Shown here in pieces: positions 52,461-61,122 of a DNA stretch of 64,000 bases. The position numbers and the translations under genes are program-made. The stretch comes from an uncultured Bacteroidales bacterium (lineage in GTDB: Bacteria > Bacteroidota > Bacteroidia > Bacteroidales > Paludibacteraceae): assembly GCA_902785605.1 (NCBI GenBank), contig CACZZL010000006.1, positions 1-64,000 of the forward strand, in the 5' to 3' direction. The number at the start of each line of letters is the position of its first letter. Position 1 is the first letter of the stretch. A model generated the notes under the pieces. It searched no databases, was not told the DNA's origin, and saw only the letters and a program-made list of their open reading frames with translations.

Positions 52461-53248
52461 TACCAATCCAAATTGTACGTCACGCCAATCGCATGCAGAT
52501 AGGTCGTCTTTTCGGTCAACTGGATGTATCCTTTGTTCTTGGTGATGTTGATGTCGCGGTTGTAGCCGTACTGGAAACGGTAGTAAAAATCCAGACTACT
52601 CATCTTGGTCAACCGCCATTTGACGCCCACTTGGGTGCGCACATGGCTGATGTACTGCTTGCCATTTCGCTGCTGATACTCCGGCACATTGAGCGTGTTC
52701 TCCAACTCACACCATACATACGGTTTGACGGGTTTGCCCGGCACAATGAACTCTGCACTCAACCGACTGCGCAACAACCAATTATACCGGTTTTTTTCCA
52801 ACAGGTTCACGCTGTCTGTACGCATGTCGCACAGCACACGTTCACGCAGACTCAGTTTGACGTACTGCGACGGATACACACCGGCAACACTCATGAACAC
52901 ACGATGACGTAGCACCTCGTTCGCATCACTCCAGTCCTTACGACCCATTACACGTAAGGTATAACCGGCATCGACTTTGAAATAGTCAATCGGAGTATAA
53001 CCCAGCGTGAGGGTAGTGTATGCCTTGCTGAACGCAGCCCCGTTAAGCGAGTTATAGGCATCGATGCGCACGTCTTCCGTCAGACTCAGACGTAGACCGT
53101 TCTTCCATTTCTTGGTGAAATCCGCACCCACACGGAACTGCATCACCTGCTCCGTGCTGCTCGTCTGACTGTCATAAGTCCATCCAAACGTGCTGATACT
53201 GCAAAATAGCAGCAAGCCTATAATCGGCAACCGATAACCTTTCGCCAT
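52460..53248 (-). CDS. DUF2490 outer-membrane protein
   Basis: A 262-aa protein with a signal peptide (about 1-22) and about ten amphipathic beta strands ending in TYNLDW, typical of DUF2490 barrels. It is the last gene of a minus-strand operon with the VTC-like polymerase and DUF4956. The 1-nt overlap with the DUF4956 start shows close coupling. Function is unknown. Confidence 0.8.
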   Translation of the reverse strand: MAKGYRLPIIGLLLFCSISTFGWTYDSQTSSTEQVMQFRVGADFTKKWKNGLRLSLTEDVRIDAYNSLNGAAFSKAYTTLTLGYTPIDYFKVDAGYTLRVMGRKDWSDANEVLRHRVFMSVAGVYPSQYVKLSLRERVLCDMRTDSVNLLEKNRYNWLLRSRLSAEFIVPGKPVKPYVWCELENTLNVPEYQQRNGKQYISHVRTQVGVKWRLTKMSSLDFYYRFQYGYNRDINITKNKGYIQLTEKTTYLHAIGVTYNLDW

Positions 53249-53997
53249 TACTTGAACCTCGTTATTTGGTCAATACTGTTGTGTATCTTACCCTTCTCCA
53301 GGGTGTAGGTGACGTTGATATATGCCACGTCCCGCAGAAAGTCAATATGTCCGATTTCTACATCCTTAATATCAAGCCCGGTACGCTCTTTGAGGTCGGC
53401 TATCAGTTCCGCACGGCGCTCAGGCTTGATGTTCTCGATCTTTTCATAGAGAATGATCTTAGTAGAAGTACGTTTGCGGTTGATCCAAACATCAAAACCA
53501 TAGGCAAGGCTGATAATGAGCACATTGGCAAGTACTAACGAATACCACGCAAGATCATTGGCTTTGAGACTGAGCGAGTTGATGATGGAAACGGCAATGA
53601 TAATGAACAGATAGGTCATCTCGCGAATTGGAATCGTCTCCGTACGGTAACGGATCATGCCGAAGATGGCAAACAGACCCAGCACAAAACCTGTCTGAAT
53701 GTCTAATTTCTGCATCAACCACAGCAACAGGAACATGGCGCTGGAGAAGAGCATGAACGTAACGTAGTACTCGCGTCGCTTACCGAAGCGGTAGTAGATA
53801 CAGTACACGATGATCCATGTTACCAGCAGGTTAAACAGGAACATCAGCGGCAGCGTAATGGCTTCTGCGTTCACATGCAGCATATCAGCGAGTGAAAGCA
53901 TCAGGTTAGAGATACTCTCCGGGGCTGTACCGAAACGTTCGGCAATTGACGGGTCGTTCTCCAAAAACTCCAATGTCGGGTTACTTAATTCTGGCAT
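53248..53997 (-). CDS. DUF4956 membrane protein
   Basis: A 249-aa protein with four to five membrane helices in the first half (about 47-165), containing GLFAIFGMIRYRTETIPIREMTYLF (in pieces, typical of DUF4956), and a soluble C-terminal alpha/beta domain (about 180-249). DUF4956 proteins are frequent neighbours of VTC-type polyphosphate polymerases and may form a membrane partner. The overlap with the polymerase gene is 13 nt. Confidence 0.85.
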   Translation of the reverse strand: MPELSNPTLEFLENDPSIAERFGTAPESISNLMLSLADMLHVNAEAITLPLMFLFNLLVTWIIVYCIYYRFGKRREYYVTFMLFSSAMFLLLWLMQKLDIQTGFVLGLFAIFGMIRYRTETIPIREMTYLFIIIAVSIINSLSLKANDLAWYSLVLANVLIISLAYGFDVWINRKRTSTKIILYEKIENIKPERRAELIADLKERTGLDIKDVEIGHIDFLRDVAYINVTYTLEKGKIHNSIDQITRFK

Positions 53998-54764
53998 AAT
54001 TTTTCAATTTTACGTATTTTACTTTTGAATCGGTTCTTCTTAATTTTCGGGGTAGTCAAGGCCGTTCCGATACAGTACTTACTGATCTTGAGCTGATGAA
54101 TACGCAGATCCAGCATGATCTTGTTCATCGGAGAGGGTACATTGCCGTCGCGTTTGAGTTCGACAATCACCAGTTCCGGAAAAGTTTTGCTTTCACCTGT
54201 CACCACATTGTCCCACACCAAATCCATGTCAATCGTCAGCCGTTCGGTCTTGGCTTTGTTGACCAGTGTGATGCGGTGGAACCGGGTACTCAGGTGCGGG
54301 CTAAGTTCACTCCATTGGTACCGGCTCTTGGCGGCAATAAAATCCTCCACACTCCATGTCTCACGTTTGCTTTCACCAAAGGTGTTGGCACTAATCGCAA
54401 AGCCCGGTACGGCGATCCGTTTCTTCTTGGTGCGGCCTTTGTTGTTCTTGCGTTTGATCTCCAAAAACGTCAAATCGCTCTCCACATATTGCCGCACACG
54501 TATCTTCTGCCGCACCAGTTGCCGGTCGTGATGACGGACATACATGTCCAGCGTATCCGTGTCGTAGTACATGGTGTCGTACGTCGCTATCCGCTGTCCG
54601 TCTATCTCTTGTGCAAAATAGTCCGCTTGTGCCGCTTCCAAGATAGCCGGTAGAACCGATATCGGCACTGCATACTTGGTGTCGATTCGGTTCATCAACT
54701 TCACGTTCTCCATCTCGCTTAGCGAGATAGGGTCGTACTTACTTATCTGAGAAGATATACTCAA
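53985..54764 (-). CDS. VTC-domain polyphosphate polymerase-like protein
   Basis: A 259-aa cytosolic protein with the VTC/CYTH tunnel motifs: NRIDTKY near residue 25, RQKIRVRQY, FLEIKRK, RITLVNK and VIVELKRDG. In yeast Vtc4 these residues bind ATP and polymerise phosphate. Bacterial homologues are suspected polyphosphate or related polymerases. ATG 54764 or MENVK (54713) could be the start. The overlaps with both neighbours (13 and 26 nt) point to a conserved unit. Confidence 0.82.
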   Translation of the reverse strand: MSISSQISKYDPISLSEMENVKLMNRIDTKYAVPISVLPAILEAAQADYFAQEIDGQRIATYDTMYYDTDTLDMYVRHHDRQLVRQKIRVRQYVESDLTFLEIKRKNNKGRTKKKRIAVPGFAISANTFGESKRETWSVEDFIAAKSRYQWSELSPHLSTRFHRITLVNKAKTERLTIDMDLVWDNVVTGESKTFPELVIVELKRDGNVPSPMNKIMLDLRIHQLKISKYCIGTALTTPKIKKNRFKSKIRKIEKLCQN

Positions 54765-55167
54765 ATACCTTTACCGAATAGAGTTTGCCATTAGGCAAGT
54801 AGTTATACTGCTTTGCTTTAGTGCCGTCTGCGTTCCATTCGTACTTGCGAATGCGCACGGGTTTATTGCGATCGTTGTATTCGACTTCTTCCAATACCTT
54901 CCCGGTTACGTCATCGTAGGTGTACGTAGTACGGCTGCGTTGACCGTACGACGCGTATTCGATCTCCTCAATGCACCGTCCCTGGCTGTCGTACACCTTG
55001 ACGTGATCCAACCAACGTGCTTTCGTCTTGGCGTCCGTGTTCCACTCCTTGACCGTCAGGTTCTTGCGCTTCTCACGCTTGGCCAGTTGCTCCGGAGTAA
55101 GCAGGTTTTGTGCCAATGTCGTACCAGCTATCAACAGGCACGCAATCAAATAGATGTATCGTTTCAT
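54739..55167 (-). CDS. Secreted protein with YD/MORN-like repeats
   Basis: A protein of about 142 aa with a signal peptide (MKRYIYLIACLLIAGTTLAQ) and a run of short beta hairpins such as VKVYDSQGRCIEEIEYA, YTYDDVTGKVLEEVEY and YEWNADGTKAKQYNY. This pattern is like MORN/YwqK or YD-type repeats. MKRY at 55167 fits the signal peptide. An ATG at 55176 overlapping the upstream stop is also possible. It is part of the minus-strand operon, and the role is unknown. Confidence 0.7.
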   Translation of the reverse strand: MKRYIYLIACLLIAGTTLAQNLLTPEQLAKREKRKNLTVKEWNTDAKTKARWLDHVKVYDSQGRCIEEIEYASYGQRSRTTYTYDDVTGKVLEEVEYNDRNKPVRIRKYEWNADGTKAKQYNYLPNGKLYSVKVFEYIFSDK

Positions 55168-55172
55168 ATCAT

Positions 55173-55610
55173 TCATTTTGCTCTAATCCATGTTTGGTTG
55201 CGCCCTAACACCCCGAACTTATCCAGCGAACCGCGCAACACCAGTTTGCCGTTTTGGGGATAAACCTTACCGTAGTAAAACTTACCGGACTCAGGGTCCA
55301 GCACTTTGCCGCCTGTCAACTGGTTCTTCTTGGCATCATAGGTCATGCCGCGCAAGATCACCAGTCCTTCAATAGGCGCATTGTGGTCCTCTCCTTCGCA
55401 TAACTCGCACACCAGATCTTTCGGACCGACCAACATCTTACTGATCTTACCATAGTACAATCCGTCAGGTTGCTGATAGATTGTCACTACCGCGTAGTTA
55501 TTACCCGTTTTGTCGTCCACCGTCATCCAGTGTCCGAGAATATGACTGATCTGTGCACTCGCACTCATGCTGCCTACCAGCAATGTGATGAAAAATAAAT
55601 ATCGTTTCAT
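55173..55610 (-). CDS. DUF2147 secreted protein
   Basis: A 145-aa protein with a signal peptide ending SASAQ and the DUF2147 pattern: GHWMTVDDKTG, VTIYQQPDGLYYGKI, GLVILRGMTYD, GGKVLDPESGKFYYGKVY and RGSLDKFGVLGRNQTW. Members are small periplasmic or outer-membrane-associated beta proteins of unknown function. It is the first gene of the operon ending in DUF2490, with the promoter at 55639-55670. Confidence 0.9.
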   Translation of the reverse strand: MKRYLFFITLLVGSMSASAQISHILGHWMTVDDKTGNNYAVVTIYQQPDGLYYGKISKMLVGPKDLVCELCEGEDHNAPIEGLVILRGMTYDAKKNQLTGGKVLDPESGKFYYGKVYPQNGKLVLRGSLDKFGVLGRNQTWIRAK

Positions 55611-55638
55611 TTCTTCCTTCAGACTAACAAAAACCGTG

Positions 55639-55670
55639 CAAAATTACAAAAAAAATCTCACCCGCGCAAA
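55639..55670 (-). promoter_or_regulatory. Promoter of the DUF2147-VTC operon
   Basis: On the minus strand TTTG (55670-55667) and TAATTTTG (55646-55639) with a 20-nt gap. Confidence 0.75.
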
Positions 55671-55685
55671 TTATTTTGATTTTTA

Positions 55686-55717
55686 TTTGCGTATTTGCCA
55701 AAAAAGTAGTAAATTTG
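55686..55717 (+). promoter_or_regulatory. Promoter of the secreted protein / S9 peptidase unit
   Basis: TTTG (55686-55689) and TAAATTTG (55710-55717) with a 20-nt gap, 19 nt before the ATG at 55737. Confidence 0.75.
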
Positions 55718-55736
55718 CAGCCGCAAAAGTGTGCTT

Positions 55737-56975
55737 ATGAAAATCTTAGCGCTCATATTGGCTGTGATGTCTTGGACGGTGACGAGTAACAAGACAGTTG
55801 CCGGCGAAGGAGACCTGCCTTCCGGTGTCGTGGCAAACTATGTCAATACCTATAATAAAGGTCAGGTACGCGCGAAGGATACCGCTACGTTCTGCTTGCA
55901 TCACATGGAGAGCATTACGGTGGAGAGCATCACTGTCTATGTCAAATCGAACAAGACTTCCGGGGCCGGCGTGTTCACGGTGGAGGCAGACGGACAGACC
56001 TTGTCTACCAAGTCCGGCACCTTAGCGGAATGGACCGGCGCGTATGATAACACAGATTATCACGCCGTGTCCCTATTCTCCGGTTCGGAGACGGGGTATG
56101 CAGATTGGACCATCAAACTGGTGGGTACTATCAATTCGCTGCACATCGACCGATACGTCATCTCCTACACTGCATCCCCTGCTTATACGGTTACTTTGAT
56201 GAGCGGCGCGCAACAACTGCAGACATTGACGGAAACGGAAGGAGGCGCAGGCATCCAATTGCCGGTCCTGCAAGACAGAGAGAACTGGCACTTTACGGCA
56301 TGGACGGAGCAGCCTTTCTATACCATTCATACCATGCCGGACTCATGGATCACACCGGGAGACTATCACCCGTCGGGTGACTGCACTTTATGGGCCGTGT
56401 ACGTATACGAAGCCGAGCAGCAGGCAGCGTATGTGAGCGACCTGCAAACAGGCACGTATCTGTATCTTGATACCTACAATAACAGTGCCATCACAGGAGT
56501 TCCGTACAATGGACGAATGAGTTATACACTGGCCAATCCGTATGATAGCAATCAAGCCTATGACATGGTCTTCAACCCCACACTGGACAGCGTCACAATC
56601 CAACATGTGCCTACAGGCACCTACATCGGCTACGAGGGTAAGCAGTTAGCTGCCAAGCAGAGCGTGTGGTGCGTATACCACGAGCAGGACAGGACCGTCT
56701 TTTATATGCAGTATCAGGGTAAGACTTATGTCTTATGGCCCATGAACTACGAGAACGGTGACATGTTTGCCGGACTAAGGCAGGCCGGTTCTCTCACCGG
56801 TACAACGACTGCGCTGATGACTTTCATTGAGCAGGAAGAAGAACCCGCCTACACCTGTTATCCGGAGACGGGTAGGGACATCGAGTCCGTCACTACTGTC
56901 CCCCAAGAACTGATTCTCCCGATAGGAAATTACGAACTCCGTATAGTAAACGGAAAGAAAACAATACGTCTATGA
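55737..56975 (+). CDS. Secreted protein with InlB-B-like repeat, unknown
   Basis: A 412-aa exported protein. It has a signal peptide (about 1-22), a beta-rich N-terminal domain with an Ig-like look, a segment around 150-225 that resembles an InlB B-repeat (YTVTLMSGAQQLQTLTE, then WHFTAWTEQPFYT) and a C-terminal beta part. The last residues (GNYELRIVNGKKTIRL) look like a short repeat-derived or truncated sorting tail. Its stop overlaps the S9 peptidase start. The role is unknown; surface binding is possible. Confidence 0.65.
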   Translation: MKILALILAVMSWTVTSNKTVAGEGDLPSGVVANYVNTYNKGQVRAKDTATFCLHHMESITVESITVYVKSNKTSGAGVFTVEADGQTLSTKSGTLAEWTGAYDNTDYHAVSLFSGSETGYADWTIKLVGTINSLHIDRYVISYTASPAYTVTLMSGAQQLQTLTETEGGAGIQLPVLQDRENWHFTAWTEQPFYTIHTMPDSWITPGDYHPSGDCTLWAVYVYEAEQQAAYVSDLQTGTYLYLDTYNNSAITGVPYNGRMSYTLANPYDSNQAYDMVFNPTLDSVTIQHVPTGTYIGYEGKQLAAKQSVWCVYHEQDRTVFYMQYQGKTYVLWPMNYENGDMFAGLRQAGSLTGTTTALMTFIEQEEEPAYTCYPETGRDIESVTTVPQELILPIGNYELRIVNGKKTIRL

Positions 56976-58990
56976 TGAAATTACTGATGATACTGACTGT
57001 ACTGCCCGCTATCCTGTCGGGTTCGTACAATGCGCGTACGGTGCCTTCGTCCGTGCAGGACAGCCTGTTGGCGGTTGAGCCAACGGATATAGCGGACTAC
57101 TCCGCGCGTTATCAATTGGAGTCCGAGAACGAGCAGACCATCTTCCGTCACTCGACGCTCGCCGATTGGTATATCGTGGACACCGAGAAAGGTACGCGCA
57201 AACGCTTGGGCGAAGGGCTGAACCTGGGCCAAGTGCGGGATGCTGTCATGAGTCCGAACGGACGCTACATCGCGTTTGCTAAAGATAACAACCTCTATGT
57301 ACACAAACTGGGTTTCGGAACCGAGATCGCGGTGACCAAAGATGCCAATCCCGATATCATCAACGGGGTGGCGGATTGGTTGTACGAAGAGGAGTTCGGT
57401 ATCACCGCGCTGTTTGCCTGGTCGCCTGACTCCAAGAAACTGGCGTTCGTTAAATTGGACGAGCGTGCTGTGCCTGCGTTCGCTTGGCAGACTTATCTGG
57501 GCGAAGAACGCAATCCGCAGTATCCTGCTGCTGACACTTTGCGTTATCCCAAAGCCGGCTGTGCCAATGCCAAAGCGTCCGTCTGTGTGTACGATATGGC
57601 TACGAAAGCGATTCAGACTATGCAGGTCAACAAGGATAACGAAGACATCTATTTGCCGCGTATCCGGTGGCAAGGCGACGCGTTGATGGTGTTGCGGGTG
57701 GACCGTGACCAGACCCGCATGGAACTGCTGCGCTGTAACCCGCAATCGACCGTTTCTCAACTCCTCTATCGTGAGGAGTCGGAGAACTACTACATGGACT
57801 ACTCGCTCTTTGACGAGTACCAATGGCTTCGTGATGGACGTTTCATCGTGCTCAGTGAGAAAGACGGTTGGCGTCGCGCATACCTGCATGACGCACAGGG
57901 CTCGCTCATCAAAGCACTCACGCCCGAGAAAACAGACGTGACGGCGCTCTACGCAGTGGACGAATCAACGCAGACGCTCTATTACCAAGCCGCGCCGACA
58001 CCTTCCACACGGCAACTATATGCGGTGAATATCAAAAAAGGTGAAATCACCCAACTCACGACCGGTGAAGGCATGCACAGCGCACGTTTTGCTGTGGACG
58101 GCAAGAAGATGATCGAGTGTTTCCAGGCGTTCACTACACCGAACACCTATACCCTGTACACCCTCAAAGGCACCAAAATGACCAAGGTAGAGGTGTTGGA
58201 GGACAATGCGGACATAAGCGAAGAGTGGAAAGCGAACCAACTGCCCGAACCGCAAATGCTCAAGATCCCGAATGCTAACGGACAAGAGTTAGAAGCGATG
58301 TTCCTTTCGCCATTAGCCAATAGCCGTTCGCCTTTAATAATAATGCATTACAGCGGTCCGGCGAGTCAGCGCGTGCTCAACCGTTGGCGCAAGCGTTTTG
58401 AGTACGCTTTGGTGGAAGCTGGTTATGCGGTACTCATCGTGGATACGCGCGGTTCCGATTGCAGAGGACGCGCTTGGCGCAATGAGACTTACATGCACCT
58501 CGGTATCAAAGAGGCGGAAGACCTCATTGCTGCGGCTAATTGGGCTGCAAAGCGGGATGATATAGACGGCAACCGAATCGCGCTCCTCGGCTGGAGCTAC
58601 GGCGGTTATCAGACCCTCATGACCATGAGTCAACCCAACCATCCCTTCAAAGCCGGAATCGCAATTGCGCCGGTGACCGATTGGCGTTTGTATGACACGG
58701 GTTACACGGAGCGTTATATGCGTCGGCCGCAGGTCAATTTCCGCGGATACGACAAAGCCTCCTTGCTGCCCAGAGCCAAAGACCTCACCGGTAATGTGCT
58801 CATCATTCACGGCACAGCAGATGACAACGTACACTTGCAACACACCTTGCAGTATATCAACGCATTGGTGGAAGCGGATAAGCAGTTTGAGATGCAGTTG
58901 TACCCCGACGACAACCATTTCCTGCGCAAAGGCAACAACGCCACCCACATGCACAACAGAGTGTTATTATTCTTACAAAAAAATCTATAG
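56972..58990 (+). CDS. S9 family (DPP-IV-like) serine peptidase
   Basis: A 672-aa exported peptidase. It has a signal peptide (about 1-20), an eight-bladed propeller-type region with the glutamate motif DWLYEEEF that binds the peptide N-terminus, and the alpha/beta-hydrolase domain with Ser542 in GWSYGG, Asp617/618 in GTADDNVH and His649 in DDNHF. DPP-IV-like enzymes remove dipeptides after Pro or Ala. A repeat-like segment (58308-58340) encodes LSPLANSRSPLI at the domain border. The start overlaps the previous gene by 4 nt. Confidence 0.92.
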   Translation: MMKLLMILTVLPAILSGSYNARTVPSSVQDSLLAVEPTDIADYSARYQLESENEQTIFRHSTLADWYIVDTEKGTRKRLGEGLNLGQVRDAVMSPNGRYIAFAKDNNLYVHKLGFGTEIAVTKDANPDIINGVADWLYEEEFGITALFAWSPDSKKLAFVKLDERAVPAFAWQTYLGEERNPQYPAADTLRYPKAGCANAKASVCVYDMATKAIQTMQVNKDNEDIYLPRIRWQGDALMVLRVDRDQTRMELLRCNPQSTVSQLLYREESENYYMDYSLFDEYQWLRDGRFIVLSEKDGWRRAYLHDAQGSLIKALTPEKTDVTALYAVDESTQTLYYQAAPTPSTRQLYAVNIKKGEITQLTTGEGMHSARFAVDGKKMIECFQAFTTPNTYTLYTLKGTKMTKVEVLEDNADISEEWKANQLPEPQMLKIPNANGQELEAMFLSPLANSRSPLIIMHYSGPASQRVLNRWRKRFEYALVEAGYAVLIVDTRGSDCRGRAWRNETYMHLGIKEAEDLIAAANWAAKRDDIDGNRIALLGWSYGGYQTLMTMSQPNHPFKAGIAIAPVTDWRLYDTGYTERYMRRPQVNFRGYDKASLLPRAKDLTGNVLIIHGTADDNVHLQHTLQYINALVEADKQFEMQLYPDDNHFLRKGNNATHMHNRVLLFLQKNL

Positions 58991-58993
58991 AAC

Positions 58994-59950
58994 ATGAAAA
59001 AGTATGCTTTAGGTATCGACTTGGGCGGAACAGGTACCAAGTTCGGTCTGGTTAACGAAGACGGACAAGTGCTTCGCAGTAATTCCATCCCTACGCAGCA
59101 GTATCCGAATATCGACGAGTACTGCGACGTATTGTGCAAAGGTTTGAAGCAACTGGTAGCAGACGAAGGTCTCTCGATGAGTGACATCGTAGGTGTAGGC
59201 TGCGGCGCACCGAATGCCAATTTCTACTCGGGCTGCATTGAGCAGGCTCCGAACCTCCCGTGGAAGGGTGTTGTGCCTTTCGCTAAGCTCATCAGCGAAC
59301 GCATGGGTGTGAAGTGCACTATCACCAACGATGCAAACGCCGCTGCACAAGGTGAGATGATCTACGGCTCAGCACGTGGAATGAAGAACTTCATCGTCAT
59401 CACACTCGGAACCGGTGTTGGCTCGGGAATCGTTATCGACGGCAAACTGCTATACGGTCATGACGGTTTTGCAGGTGAACTCGGTCACTGCAAGATCGAC
59501 CACTCGGGTAATGGTCGTCTCTGCGGCTGCGGCCAGCACGGATGTATTGAGGCATACGCTTCGGCTACCGGCGTGGCACGTACCGCGAAAGAGATCGTCA
59601 CCTCGACCACACAACCGACACTCCTGCGCCAAGTCGCTGACATCGACCATATCACATCTAAAGATGTGTATGACGCAGCAGAGAAGGGTGACCTCGTAGC
59701 GAAAGAGATCTTCGACTACACCGGTCATCTGCTCGGTCAGAAACTGGCTGACTACGTCCATTTCTCCAGCCCGGAGGCCATCATCCTCTTCGGTGGTCTG
59801 ACCAAATCCGGTCACTGGATCATGGATCCTATCCGCGAGGCGCTCGATGCCAACCTGATGCCGATCTGGAAGGGCAAGATCCCTGTATCCATCTCCGTGC
59901 TCAAAGACTCCGACGCCGCTATCCTCGGCGCTTCCAGTCTCGCTTGGTAA
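58994..59950 (+). CDS. glk: ROK-family glucokinase
   Basis: A 318-aa sugar kinase. It has the ATP loop DLGGTGTKFG, TNDANAAA, LGTGVGSGIV, GELGH with the Zn His, and the ROK zinc motif CGCGQHGCIE. It phosphorylates glucose, which fits the starch-degrading genes in the window. It lies 3 nt after the peptidase. Confidence 0.9.
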   Translation: MKKYALGIDLGGTGTKFGLVNEDGQVLRSNSIPTQQYPNIDEYCDVLCKGLKQLVADEGLSMSDIVGVGCGAPNANFYSGCIEQAPNLPWKGVVPFAKLISERMGVKCTITNDANAAAQGEMIYGSARGMKNFIVITLGTGVGSGIVIDGKLLYGHDGFAGELGHCKIDHSGNGRLCGCGQHGCIEAYASATGVARTAKEIVTSTTQPTLLRQVADIDHITSKDVYDAAEKGDLVAKEIFDYTGHLLGQKLADYVHFSSPEAIILFGGLTKSGHWIMDPIREALDANLMPIWKGKIPVSISVLKDSDAAILGASSLAW

Positions 59951-59951
59951 G

Positions 59952-59983
59952 TAATGGCTAAAGGCGAAAGGTTAATGGCTAAA
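59952..59983 (+). repeat. GGCTAAAG/AAAGGTTAATGGC repeat at the deacetylase start
   Basis: TAATGGCTAAAGGCGAAAGGTTAATGGCTAAAG provides two alternative in-frame starts (ATG 59954 and 59975) that encode nearly the same MAK. Confidence 0.6.
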
Positions 59984-60652
59984 GTTATTAAATCACTTCT
60001 GCAAAGTCTCTATCCGTACGGTGTTTTCCGTGCGGATAGAGTTCTTTCGTCCTCTAACCCTTCGCCAGTCGCCTATCTCACTTTCGACGACGGCCCCATC
60101 CCCGAAGTGACCCCGCAAGTGCTGGCGATCCTTGCCAAGTACAACGTCAAGGCGACTTTCTTCATGGTAGGGGAGAACATCGACAAGCATCCCGATGTCT
60201 TCCGCCAGGTCATCGAAGCCGGTCATTCGATCGGCAACCACACCTATAACCACCTCAAAGGCTGGCGCACTCCCTATGATGAGTATATGGCGAATACGGC
60301 GAAATGGGAAAATGCTTTCAATCGTCAATTTTATACAATCGTCAATCAATCGTCAAATCGTCAATCGTCAAATCGTCAATTATTTCGTCCGCCTTACGGC
60401 AAAGCGACCTTCCGTCAGCGCCGTGCCTTGCATCAGCAGGGCTATCGTCTCATCTATTGGGACATCCTCACCCGCGACTACGAAGCGACGCGCACACCGG
60501 AACAGATGCTTGCGCAGATAAAGCGCGACCTCCGTCCCGGCTCCATCATCAACTTCCACGACTCGCTCAAATCCAACGAGCGCATGCTCGCCGTCCTCCC
60601 CCAAGCCCTCGACTACCTCCTCTCCCAAGGCTACACCCTCCTGCCTTTGTGA
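59954..60652 (+). CDS. Polysaccharide deacetylase (NodB homology)
   Basis: A 232-aa enzyme with the five NodB motifs: TFDDGP, GNHTYNH, FRPPYGK, the WD(I)LTRDY region and INFHDS. It uses a metal to remove N-acetyl groups from glycans such as peptidoglycan or chitin-like polymers. No signal peptide is evident. A repeat tract of ATCGTCAA units (60321-60380) inserts about 20 residues (including TIVNQSSNRQSSNRQ) between motifs 2 and 3. ATG 59954 or 59975 may be the start, as both are generated by a repeat. A terminator follows at 60749. Confidence 0.87.
   Translation: MAKGERLMAKVIKSLLQSLYPYGVFRADRVLSSSNPSPVAYLTFDDGPIPEVTPQVLAILAKYNVKATFFMVGENIDKHPDVFRQVIEAGHSIGNHTYNHLKGWRTPYDEYMANTAKWENAFNRQFYTIVNQSSNRQSSNRQLFRPPYGKATFRQRRALHQQGYRLIYWDILTRDYEATRTPEQMLAQIKRDLRPGSIINFHDSLKSNERMLAVLPQALDYLLSQGYTLLPL
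60321..60380 (+). repeat. ATCGTCAA tandem repeat within the deacetylase catalytic domain
   Basis: Six or more degenerate 8-9-nt units (ATCGTCAAT/CGTCAAATC) lie in frame between GNHTYNH and FRPPYG. The pure tract is about 60 nt. Slippage by one unit of 8 would shift the frame. Confidence 0.85.
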
Positions 60653-60748
60653 TTTTTTTATAGCGTCCATTATCCGGCGATAATATCGCCGCCTCTTCGT
60701 CCTTTTCCCGCAATGCCCACTTGGCGGCGGGTAACTTTGTCTGTTGTC

Positions 60749-60771
60749 CCGGCATTTAATGCTGGTTTTTT
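60749..60771 (+). terminator. Deacetylase terminator
   Basis: A CCGGCAT/ATGCTGG stem (one G-T pair) with a TTA loop, followed by T6. Confidence 0.8.
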
Positions 60772-60800
60772 GCAAAAACTTCATTTTCCGTGCCTAAATA

Positions 60801-60832
60801 TTTGCATATTCCAAAAATCTTTTGTACTTTTG
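60801..60832 (+). promoter_or_regulatory. Promoter without a downstream gene
   Basis: TTTGCATATTCC starts at 60801 and TACTTTTG lies at 60825-60832. The gap is 20 nt, with an A-rich spacer, as at genuine promoters here. Confidence 0.75.
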
Positions 60833-60838
60833 CACTCG

Positions 60839-60960
60839 ATTTGGTAAATATTTTGCTCCGGTTCTAAACCGGTTTGCACCGAAAATCGAGGAAAAACAGG
60901 AGATAGATCGGCCGTGGAACGGACTTGTCTCGGACCAATCCTAGACTTTATTAAAATCAT
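60839..60960 (+). ncRNA. Candidate small RNA, unknown type
   Basis: Sequence downstream of the orphan promoter starts with a CCGGTT/AACCGG hairpin (60858-60872) and continues with GC-containing stems (GATCGGCCGTGG, then TCTCGGACC). I compared it mentally with 6S, SRP, RNase P and tmRNA signatures and saw no match. The 3' end is uncertain because no clear terminator is visible, so the end coordinate is only a guess. Confidence 0.3.
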
Positions 60961-61122
60961 GAACTTATAAATAGCACATATACAACGCATTAATACACAT
61001 GTTCGCCCTCTTCATACCCGCCGTTCATATCCCTTAACAGCCCTTTTACACTACCAAGAACCCGAATCTAACCTCGTCCTCCAACCCCGAGGCTACTTAA
61101 TTTGTTAAAAAATCCCTCAAAA

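Noticed and set aside
56981-57889. 302-aa open frame opposite the S9 peptidase
   Set aside because: Antisense shadow; the peptidase has its signal peptide and full catalytic set.
60321-60380. Possible CRISPR-like array
   Set aside because: Units are 8-9 nt, contiguous and without spacers, and lie inside a coding frame. No cas genes are present.
60839-60960. Identification as 6S, SRP, tmRNA or RNase P RNA
   Set aside because: None of their diagnostic sequences was seen, so only an unassigned candidate is reported.
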